Shown here one piece after another: positions 1 through 10,600 of a DNA stretch of 64,000 nt. Numbering within the stretch: the stretch's first letter is position 1; every line of letters begins with the position of its first letter. A model generated the notes under the pieces. It made no database searches. It was not told where the DNA came from and saw nothing but the letters and a program-made list of their open reading frames with translations. This stretch comes from Paracyclopina nana (Eukaryota; Arthropoda; Copepoda; Cyclopoida; Cyclopettidae): NCBI GenBank assembly GCA_019096065.1, contig JAGUCH010000004.1:310001-374000 (forward strand). Reading direction: 5' to 3'. The translations under genes and the position numbers were made by a program.

Positions 1-921
1 CTTGAGGTTGTCCTTGTACAAGTACCTGGCCACTTGCTTGGCCAGCTCTGTTTTGCCAATTCCGGATGATCCGAGGAAGAGGAAGACCAAAGGATGTTCA
101 TCGTCGATCCAACCGTTTTCTTTCCTGCGAATGGCTGACGAGACAACAGAAATGGCCCCTTCTTGTCCCACAATGTTCTCCTTGAGTCTCATCTCCAATG
201 GGAACCTCCTTCGATCCTCCAAATCTTGTTGCCTGGCTTTTTCCTCAAAGACTTTCGAGCAGTCGTCTAGCAGTTTTTTGACTTGTGGATCCCTTGCATA
301 GTCTCTGGGTGATCGGCCATAATCATTCTTCTTCATCGGATTGGCCCCACGCTCAAGCAGAATTTGCACAGACTCAAAGTCATCTGCCAAAGCTGCATAA
401 TGCAAAGCAGTGCAGCCCCTGAAGTTGGCCCGCAAATTGAGGCTGGAATTGAACTCTTCTTCCCTCGTCACCATGACCTTCAACGAGTCCATCTTTTTGT
501 CGCGAGCCGTCTGGTAAATGTTGACAAATTCATCAGTGATGTCCGGATCAGCTCCATTTTCCAGGAGGATTTTGACAATGTCAGACTGCTGGTTGACTGC
601 AGCAACGTGCAAAGCAGTCCAACCTAAGTCATGCCTTAAATTGGGATCCATTTCGCTGGCTTTCAAAAGCTGCAAAACTTCTGAACGGTGGCCATGCTTG
701 ACAGCTCTGAAGAAGCGCATTTTATGAGCTTCATTGTTCACTGGCAAAAGTGTCACAGCCGCCAAAGATGCCAAGGCACAAAAGGGTCTCATTTCTACAT
801 ATCTTTTGGTGATGACATTCTTGAAAAATGACGATTTCTGCGAGCCTGCGATGATGACAGGTCTTGGATTTCGGCATAAAATCCGTGAAAAGCTCCATGC
901 TATTCGCAAAAGGCGAGACAT
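1..921 (-). CDS. CLPB: CLPB (SKD3) mitochondrial AAA+ disaggregase, 5' part, truncated by window edge
   Basis: A single open frame of 307 codons starts at the ATG at 921-919 and runs off the left edge. The first ~45 residues are rich in Arg, Ser and Phe with almost no acidic residues, as in a mitochondrial presequence. Ankyrin-type repeats follow (for example GWTALHVA and GCTALHYAA), which is the hallmark of animal CLPB as opposed to bacterial ClpB. The AAA+ module opens with a Walker A GSSGIGKTE at residues 284-292, preceded by the family-typical stretch RRKENGW. Known family role: ATP-driven protein disaggregase of the mitochondrial intermembrane space. No intron is visible in this part. 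Walker B, sensors and the C-terminal domain lie outside the window. Four bases upstream of the ATG is a CAG that could be a 3' splice site. Confidence 0.95.
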   Translation of the reverse strand, partial: MSRLLRIAWSFSRILCRNPRPVIIAGSQKSSFFKNVITKRYVEMRPFCALASLAAVTLLPVNNEAHKMRFFRAVKHGHRSEVLQLLKASEMDPNLRHDLGWTALHVAAVNQQSDIVKILLENGADPDITDEFVNIYQTARDKKMDSLKVMVTREEEFNSSLNLRANFRGCTALHYAALADDFESVQILLERGANPMKKNDYGRSPRDYARDPQVKKLLDDCSKVFEEKARQQDLEDRRRFPLEMRLKENIVGQEGAISVVSSAIRRKENGWIDDEHPLVFLFLGSSGIGKTELAKQVARYLYKDNLK

Positions 922-1617
922 TTTCTGAATTTACAATTTTACATCAACCATAACAGCAATTCTGTTTTTATTTACATCAGATTTGTTATTGTTGCTGCTC
1001 GCTCAGTTTTCCGTCAAAGCGCAACAACAAAATCTAAATCCATTATTTTTTTCGCCAAAAATGAGAACTAATTCGGCATCAAATCATAAAAAAAGTTACT
1101 TGAATTTACTTGAGCAAAAATAATGTAACATTTAATTATGATTAAAAACTTGAGTTTATTTTCATGGTAAGTTACTTTTACTTGTTATTGAGCTACTCAG
1201 TTTAGCTCTACTGTCTCTACAGAGTCAGCAACAACCAGGCGGACCAGCTTCTCAGTTCTCAGTAGCCGTTAAAAGACTCAGCTTTAGACTAGTAGACTTG
1301 AAAATATCTCATATATTTGAATTATTTGTTAAGATAACAATTTTTCTCCATTTTTTAAGAATGATCAGACATCTTTGGAACTGAGTAAAGATTTTTTTTA
1401 TTAGTGAGACAGTCAATAATGAGAGAGAGTGAAGGCAGCAAGTGATTTTTGGTCAAAAATATATTAAATCTGGAATGATATATGCAATTGACAAGACCCC
1501 AAAACAATCATTCCCATAGACATTATCATCATACTAGTTAATGTAAGCATGCAAGCATCCAACCAGAGTAAGTGATTTCTGTGTAAAAATGGCCTCTTCT
1601 TTATGCATGCACCATCA
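922..1617. other. intergenic, CLPB to vinculin
   Basis: This AT-rich spacer lies between the CLPB start and the vinculin stop, both on the minus strand. It must contain the vinculin 3' UTR and the CLPB promoter. I see no conserved open frame, no clear TATA box and no canonical AATAAA close to the vinculin stop on the minus strand. Confidence 0.6.
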
Positions 1618-4600
1618 TTAGTAGATGTACCAAGGCTGCTTTCGTACCCACTTCAGCCTGATTCCTGCATCAGTTCTGATTTTGATGGAAGCAGCCTCAG
1701 CAGCTGTCACAGTTTGCTTCACAGATTGCATCAAATTTTGTGCATTGCCCACCAACATTTCAGTGGCCTCCCTATCTTCCTCAGAGCCTTGGAAACATTA
1801 AAAAGCATGTAATAGAGTCTCTTTTTGAAATAAAAAATGAGGAAATACCTTGAGCACCAAGCATGGTTGCCTTCACTGTTGACAAGATCTTCAATTGAGT
1901 TGCTATTGTGGGTATCCTTTCACAAACTTGCAATAAAGTCTGGAAAAATTGTTGTAATGATTGAATGTTAGTTGAAATAAAAATCCTCCTGGTTTGGCTT
2001 ACAGTTCTCATTCTTTTGTCAGTGCATTCTCTTGCCAACTCCTTGGCAATCCTGGTGACCTCGTCAGAGGCCTCAGCAATGGCTTTGGCACATGCAATCA
2101 GCTCCCTTTTGGAGTTGGCATCATTGCCAACCAACTGAGACAGCTTGGCCATGAGCAGAGCCATTTTCTTGGCAGCTGAAATGATGTCATTGTCCTTGCT
2201 TGACCATTGCTTCACCTCTTGGTGCAAATCATGAGCAGCCATCTGGAAAGTTGGAAAACAACATGATCAATGATCAAGATGGTGATCTAAAAAGGTCTTG
2301 CCATGATGGGCCCTTGGCTTGCACTGGGCACAGAGTGGAACAAATCCTCAGACTCATCATCAGTTGTGTCCAAATTGTTGGAAGTTGCTGGCCTGAAAGG
2401 AGCTGCATCTGGAGCTGGCAAAGGAGGCCTTGGAGGAGCCAATGGATCTGGAAAGCAATCAAACTAGTTAAAGAATCATAAATAAAACTAGAATCAGGGT
2501 TAGGAAGCAAAAAAGGGATTAGGTCAAGAATAAAACAGACACACACTCTTAAGATCTAAGTGGAACCTTCTTTACTTTTGTCCTCAAACACTACAGACAA
2601 GGCCTGGTAAGTGCCCTCATCATCAGACAGAGCTGCACCTGCATGGTGCACATGCAGGTGTTTCCCCTTCCTAGATCTCTCTAGCTTTGCAGCATCAGTG
2701 GAGTCAGTAGTTGTTGATCCTAGATGATCACACTCAGTTAACAAATCTACTCAAGAGATCAGAGCACACCTATTCCTTATGGATTACCTTTCTTTTTTGT
2801 GGTCTGATGCTGGACATGCCTGTAGGCATCAATCAGGTTGTCCAGCTCAGCTTCAAACTCATTCTGGATCATGACAATTTGCTGGTCAATCTCATGGAGA
2901 CTGTTGTTACTGAATCTACGCTTTTGCCTTTCGCCTTCACTTTGGCTTCGCTTCTTCAGGCTGCTTTTCAACATGACATTGCTATTATGAGCTGCCCTTG
3001 AACTGTCATGATGGTCCTCCACCACTTCCTCAAAGTGGCTGCTTTTGTTGATAAATTGGCTACTTTGAGAGCTGTAGCTCTGGCTGGAGTAATTCAGCTG
3101 ATTGTTGTTGTTATAGTTCAGCTGTTGGACATGGTGATCCAGCTGATTGTTGTTGTTGTTGTTATTCAGCTGATCCTGGCTGGTGAAGGCTTTGTTATTG
3201 TTGAGCTCTGGGATCAGCTGAACTGAGAGGGGGGGTGGGGGAGAGGGGGAGAACATTGGACTGGGATAAGAGTTGAGATCCTCTTCATCAGGCAGAGGAC
3301 TGGGTGGTGGCCAGGCAACAGCTGACTTGTCCTCACATGACCCTCTCCTGCCCAGCAGGTCATCCATGTCAGCTGTGTGTTGGCTGAGAATGTAGGCTTG
3401 GTGATCATGATCTCTTCCAGAGGGACTGTGATGGTTCTCATGCTGATGCTTGACCATCTCCTCAGCAGCCTCACTGATCTGGTGCTTCCTCTTGAACAGG
3501 TCATCCTTGTCCCAGGTGAAGGTCTTGAGCTCATTCTGGTCCACAATCTGCCTCTTCTCCTGCCTGTAGGTGACATTTCTCTTGTGGGGCTCAGGACTGA
3601 TGAGATCACAGCCCCACTTCCTCACATAGGGGTTGAGGCTCTCAGCTTTGGTGTTCTTCTCCATCATGGCAACCAGATCCTTGACACTGTGATGGTCCTT
3701 GTCTGTCACCACTTCATTGAGCAAATCTTCAGTCACATTGATGCTGGAGGACTGCTGCACTTGACTCTTCAGCATCAGCTGACTGAGCTTGGGGTCACTC
3801 TTCCTGAAGGAGTCATGGAGCCTGCCATCAGCACTTTTGGACCTACCACTCACTATTTTCAAGTCCTCATTGGTCCTGTAGGGCCTCTCAGGCATCTTGT
3901 GCACACCATTGGCAGGTGGCAGGTGCAGGTGCCTCTCAGCATTGCTTTCCTTGATCACAAGGTCCTGAGCTGTCCTGTAGGGTCTTTGAACTAGGGGATA
4001 GGTTTCACTGAGATTGCTGCTGGCTGGTTTGCCATAGGTGAGCTCCCTCAGCTTTGGATCTGTCTCAGCCTCTTGCATCAGCTGCTCAATGAACTGGTCA
4101 GCCTCTTCAGAGGCAGCTGAGTTGATACTATTTGTTTTGGTGGCATGATCATCAGACTTGGCTGCTGGCTCTTGCAGGCTCACTGGGAGAACTCTGATGC
4201 TCCCAGCATAGGTTTTTTGAGATGACTTTGAGGATTTGGCTGAGAAGTCCACAGTGCTGTAGTTAGCAAACTGAGAAGGGGGTGGTACTGGAGATACTGA
4301 GCCACCTCTGGGAGGCTTGCTTCCAGCTAAAGAATCAATACATATTTGTTGAGCTTTTGAAGCTTGGAGCACTCACTGTTAGATCAATTCTCAGCACTCC
4401 TTGTTTTGAGCCAAATTCAGATAACAAGTGTCAGCATTTGTTAATAAATCAGTCTCATTAGATTCGGTGTCTTTTAAGCCACATCAGCTCAACAACTCAG
4501 TTAGATTTTGAGCAAAATACTGATGAGTCTCAGCACTGAGTTTGTCATCACATTAGCTCAGTAGCTCAGATTCAGAGCAAAATTCTGATAGTCACTCTCA

Positions 4601-7600
4601 GCACTTTATAGAAGCTCAGTTATTAGGGTAGATGATAATCCTGCCTCTGTGTGTTAATCACATTTGCTCAGTAGCTCAGCAAAACTTGTTAATCAGTCTC
4701 AGTTGAATTACAAAGGCTCAGCAAATAATATCTTGTTTTACTCTCTAACCTTGGCAATCTTTTTTGGGCAGGCTGACCCCTTTGTAATCAGATTTCGGCT
4801 TCTCAGCAGGCTGCCCAAAGATCTCAGCAAAGTTGATTTGGAAGATTTCACTGAGCTCCTCATCAGTGAAGACTTGTACTGGAGCCCTTGGCTGATGCTG
4901 CTTAGTCATGATCGAGCGCATTTTGCCTTGCAAGTAGGGAGAAAGAGCTTATTGTTTACTCAGTTGCTGGCAAAAGAGCAACAACAAGGATGTAAATGTC
5001 AAGCCTTGATTATAATTCTCCTCTTTGCTTTCCCTAGCCACAAATTTTATATGCACTACCTGCTCCTGATGAAAGGGTAGAAAATTAAGTGTGAGAAGAA
5101 GGCCTAGAAAACTGAAATTCCCATAATTGCCAGGACAAAACAGATGAAAGAGAAAGTGCTTTTGCATGTGGACACATGAAATGCTTTCACAAAATGCATT
5201 CAAGCAAATCAAGGGGGGGCCAAAAAGCTGGAAAACAACTTGAAGGGAACCTGATAACAATCATTGTTTTGTTGGAATATGTGGATAATAACAAGTCAAA
5301 GAGAGCTTTTCTCTTGCCTCCTTTGAAGAAGGTGCAAAAAATCAGGTCAGCAGTATTTTCTTTTTTGTGCTCAGCTAATGACACAAGGAAAATGTGACCA
5401 CTCAGAGCATTGAAAAGAAATTTGTTCTTGCCAGAAGATGCATGATGACAAACTAAAATACTCATAATCAATGAGGTCACATGTAGTAGTATGCCTTCTT
5501 GTCAGCCTTCTGCGCGCTTCAGTCTCAAGGTCTCAGCAGTGGAAAATTTCACTAATTGATGCATATTGGACACATGACATGCTAATAGAAGTTGCAGTAA
5601 TTGCCCTCAGAGAACTTAATTTGGGGGCAAAAGCTGCCTGCATTCGCTTAACTCCGAGTTATGGCATGTCGTTAAAAAAGAACGCTGCGCAACATTGCTC
5701 AATAAATCACAGCAACCTCCTCCACCCTACTTAAAAAGGTCCCCATCAAGAATGCCCTGACCCAAAAGTGTGTGATATTTGAGCTAGCTTTTCAAGGGCT
5801 TAATCCCTGTGCAGCAGAAAGCAGAAAGTAGGACAAGTCTGCTTGAAATCTTACCTGATACTGATAAATCACTGATGTCAGGGTAGGGTGGCAATGGGGG
5901 CTCTTCACTGGGGGTGGCAGCCACGGCCTCTGAGACAGCCTCAACAGCCTCCAGCAGCTAAATGGAGAAGAAGAATGGCAGAATTATTCATCAGCTGTTG
6001 CTAGAGTAATAAGTGATGAGCAGCTTTCTCTCAGACTTCACTGATTAGACTGCTGCTTTCACTTGAACAAGCTTTAAAGCACATGGAGGCTGCATTTCCA
6101 AAAAGTGATTTTAGCAAATTTAAAACAGCCATAAAAATGACCAGCTTCAAGCTGAGCCTTTTAACTTATGATGATCATTACTTGCTCCCCACTGTGCTGC
6201 ACAAATAAAGGCAGGCTCTTGTCTTGTACAGGGTGGTTCAAGTTTCCCCTGCCCTAGCTCTGACAGGTCCTAAATCCTAGAATTTGATATCCTTGTGAGT
6301 GTCATGTCACTTCTAATTAACTTGCACAACTGACAGAGCAAAAAACTGAAGATTCCGGATTTTACAACAGTAAATAAGTTGCCAAAATATAAAAGTAAAC
6401 AAAGAGAGTGAAATCCGCCAAATGAGGGGGTGGTAAAGTGTTCAAGTGAAAAGCAGCATTTGGCCTTGGCTTCCTTATGCTTTATGCTTTTGCAGTGCTC
6501 AGCTTCTTAATGATTCGGCTCAACTTTCCTTTTTTCGGCCTTCTTTGGGAATTTCAAGCATTTCTTCAGACCTCGCTCTAAGTAAGCATAGGATTTATGA
6601 CGCGTGAATGGAATTATCATGACTTGCATTTTTCAGCCCGCGGTTTTTAAATCCTATTGTCCGAGGAATTTAGGTTCAGCCATCTCAGGTTCGAATCCCA
6701 GTCAGGCCTTAACTATTTCCTAATTTCATCATCTGGCTCAAAAAATGATAAAATAGCTTCATGAAGTTTCTATAGCTCAGTGGTTGGAACGTCGGTTTTT
6801 AAATCCTATTGTCCGAGGTTCAAATCTAGGTCATGCCTTCACTTTTTCCCATATTCTTTCCGATTTGCTTTTCAGCATGGAATATCAAGCATATAAAATT
6901 ACTTTACGTCCCCTAGATTTTAATCCAGGGCCATAAATTCATCACCTGGTTCAAGTCCGCCTTTTCCCTCTCATTTATGCATGGATTAACCGGTTGCGCC
7001 TCTACCAGAGAGACGCGTTGGCTCAATTCTACACTCTCTATTGTGTTGTTTTGGCACTTTTCGCCAGCGTCTGGCGCACTACGCGCCCGCTTCTCTGGGT
7101 GTCTGGTTCTTTTGGGTTTGGGCGGGATTTCAGTGAATGTCACCAACTTTGGCGCCTTTGGCCTATGCTTGCAAATCAGCTTTAATCCCTGCCATCTTGG
7201 CCAGTGCCAAAAAGAGCCAAATACTGGGCAAAAGTGCCCCAAAAGAGGGAGTAAAGTTGATTTGCAAAACAGTCACCCCGAATTCCGGCTGCTGCTGGTC
7301 AAATCTGTCAACTCCAGCTGCTTATCACAGTCCTCTTCATAGCTGATGATCAACTGGTTAGATCCACTGGAGTGTCTAATCGAGGACTTTTTGTCCACTA
7401 TGACATTACTATTACTTTTGGTGTTTTCTCGCCAGCAAAGCACCATTTTTTCACATGTTCAAAGGCAAAAGCTCAAAATTCTGACCTGCTTGAGTTGGCA
7501 AGGACAAGAAAAGATCGACTGAAACTTTTCAAGCTCTTCAGAACTTTAGCGTTACGTAATGCGCAAAATTACAGGGTGACCCAAGGCCAAAGAGCAACAT

Positions 7601-10600
7601 AACTTCAAAAAAAAGCTTTTATAATTACTGCAGTACAATTTCATCGTGTTGTAAAATACTTTACTAACTGTAACCGGTTTTACTCGCGAGTAAATTCACT
7701 TTGCCGATCGTGTCAGCTTTTTGCAAACCCCGTGACGTCACAACATGGCATTCCGGCAAGTTCATTTCGCTCGGAAAATCGGTCACAGTTAATAAAATTT
7801 GACTTGCTGCTTCTCGGGACTTCGAAGGTAACGTAAATAATGCCCTCGGTGAGTAAAATAAAACCTCGCCTCACTATTCCCCTCGCTTCGCTCGGTTCAA
7901 GATTCGGCTTGGTTTCATTTACTCACCTAGGGCAATTTTTACTTACCTTCTCAGTCCCAAAAAGCAGCAAGTAAAATACTATTATGGCCCTGGACTAAAT
8001 TCTAGGGGACGTAAAGTAATTATATACTACAATAAAAATACTTTATGGCCCTGGATTCAAAGCCAGGGGACATAAAGTAATTTTATACATTAATAATACT
8101 TTATGGCCCTGGAGTCAAAGCTAGAGGACGTAAAGTTATTTTATATAAAAACGTACTTTATGGCCCTGGACTAAAATCTAGGGGACGTAAAGTAATTTTA
8201 AATACTTAATATTCCATGCTGCAAATCAAATTGGAAAGAATATGGAAAGAAGTGAAGGCACGACCTAGATTTGAACCTTGGACAATAGGATTTAAAAACC
8301 GAAATTCTAACCTCTGAGCTATAGAAACTTGACAAAGTATTGCTATTACAAAGCTATTTTATGATAATTTGAGCCATATGACGAAATTAGAAATAGTCAA
8401 GGCCTGACTGGGATTCGAACCTCAGATGGCTGAACCTAAATTCCAAAACTATAACCACTGAACTATAGAAACGTCATGAAACGTTGCTATTACAGAGCTA
8501 TTTTATCATTATTTGAGCCAGATGATGAAATTAGGAATAGTTAAGACAAGAATAGGATCCGAACCTCAGATGGCTGAACCTAAATTCTAACACTATGCCC
8601 ATAGAGCCATAAATAGAAACATAATGACCTAGTTTTTGTGCCTTGAAGCATTTAGCTTTGTACTGTATCATAAAAAAGAAAGGGCAAAAAGGGGCTGTCA
8701 ACACCTGGTTGAAAAATCAGGTGCAATTTTGCATCACTCGGTGACACAGACTGCCCAAGTGTGCCAATTTAGAGGCCGCAACAAATAAGAAAGCAAGTTC
8801 GAATTCCCTTTTGACAAGTTTGTTATTCATGTGATTTTGAACATTTGATAAGAGTGGCCAATTTTATTGCTCTGGAAAATTGGGTGAAAAAAGAGAGAAT
8901 TTCTGTAAAATCACATTTTTCCACATATATAATAGGCCAAGACCTGCATTTTTTAATGCCTTTAATCCCACAGTGTAACAGGCCAAACATCTTGAAAAGC
9001 CAAAGTCATTGAAGGAAAGCATTTGTCTGAAATCCAGATAAAAGCACCCGCAAAAGCATCGACTGCAGCAATCGTTTTACAAATGCAAAAATTCGCACTT
9101 GGGTGTCCCCCTTCCAAGCTGAGCTAAAAACTCTAATGCTAAGAGTGGCTGACTCAAGAAACAGCTGATTATTAGAAGCAGACGCTTTATGCAAATTTGA
9201 CTTCTTACCAAGTTATTTTTCGTCCTCCAGTCATTAGCTTTCTCCGGATTGGCCATGTTAATGGCCAAAGCTTTTGCTGCATGCACCATGGGAGCAACTC
9301 CTGGAGCAGGCAGAAAAAATCACCAAAAGGAATTAAAAGAAATGCAGAAAATGCTCACTGGAATGCAGCTGGTCAGCAGAGCAATTGAGAGCTGAGATGA
9401 AGGCAGGATCTTCAGAGTTGTCAGCTTCCTGCTTGGCCACTTGCAGCACTCGGTTGCCTAACCTGGCCAAACAGGAGGAGTGATTAACCAGTTTGATGGC
9501 ATCGTTGGCACGAAGGGCATCTTCGCAGCAGTCGGTGTGGTTCTGCATGGCTTTCAAAGTACGCTGGATGAAGGCTTGCGAATCGGTGACTTCGTCCACA
9601 AGGCCACGACCCTGGTGCAATAAATCAGCATATTGTGTCCTCAAGTTGTTGAAGTGCTCGTCGGCCGCCTTGTTTTCGGGGTATACCTGAAAAATGCATG
9701 AAATTTGAGGAATTTTGTTGAAAAAATGCCAAAAAAATCCGGATGATCAGAGGAAGAGCGTTAACATTTGAACGCATGTGAACGCCTCCTAATAAATCCA
9801 AGGCAAATCGGCGTTCATCATGCGTTACAATCATGACGCTCTTCACCTCTTCGACAGCATTTTTTTACATTTTTTCCCAAAAAAAGACTCTTATCGTCAA
9901 TTGCTCTCAGGCACGCTAACTTCACTTGGCTTAGATAAATGAGCGTCTACTTGGAGAAGAATGTGACTTTACCATTCTTATCCTGCCAGCATTAATCAAC
10001 TGAGGGGTCAGACTGAAGACTTGGCCTGCCACAGTAAGAATGGCTTCAGCTGCCTTTTTGTTCGCAGTGCCAGTGCCAACTGCCACCATCTTGGCAGTTC
10101 TGACAATCCTGTCAGAAAACTGGCTCAGGTTCTCAGCCTTCTCCTCAAATTGCCTCTCTCCATCCTGCTGGGGGTGGAGGACCACCTCAGTGAACTTGTT
10201 CAGAGGTGTGCCAATGTCCATGAAGTCATCAACCACTTTATCCACTAGAGCTGTCTCAATGGCATATTTGAGGGCATCCAAGTTGGAAGCAATTTGCTTG
10301 GCCAAGTGCAGAGCTTTGGCTGATCCTCCCTTTCCTTCCCTGCACAAATGAGTGAGCTCAGCCACGTCTTGCTCAATCCCTGAGCAAAGCTCCACCACTT
10401 TTTCCTTCAATGCTCCAGGAAGAACTTCAGCCACCTGAAAAAAAAATGAAATTATTTCAGTGGAGTGAAGAATTGTTATTTGGTTTAAATTCCAATTTTG
10501 AACGGACAGACTGTATAAAGAATGGCTAAACGCTTCATAAAGAAAATGTCTTAACTCTACATAAAAAATGACTAGGCACTACATAAAAAATGACTTAACA

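Larger units (their letters stand above)
6630..8620. repeat. large inverted-repeat element with tRNA-like modules
   Basis: The segment 6640-6935 reappears in reverse complement at about 8165-8470, with a further partial module at 8535-8610. Each module carries pol III-like boxes: A-like tagctcagtggttgg and B-like ggttcgaatccc, spaced as in a tRNA. The acceptor stems do not pair well, so these look like tRNA-derived SINE parts, not functional tRNAs. The middle contains a smaller palindrome and a tandem hairpin array. Confidence 0.75.
5958..9208. other. long vinculin intron (3.25 kb)
   Basis: No vinculin exon or independent gene is visible here. The interval 5958-6600 shows nothing beyond AT-rich DNA. 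The rest is occupied by the inverted-repeat element and by arrays described separately. Short open frames at 6913-7346 have no conserved features and lie inside the repeat region. Confidence 0.7.

Noticed and set aside
4664..5080. 138-codon plus-strand frame
   Set aside because: Antisense shadow of the vinculin cassette exon 4926-4750 with no independent support.
6760..6840. Candidate tRNA gene with A and B boxes
   Set aside because: Acceptor and anticodon stems do not pair, and several related degenerate copies exist nearby; treated as tRNA-derived repeat.
8395..8480. Second candidate tRNA (minus strand)
   Set aside because: Good B box (ggttcgaatccc complement) but no closing acceptor stem; part of the inverted repeat.
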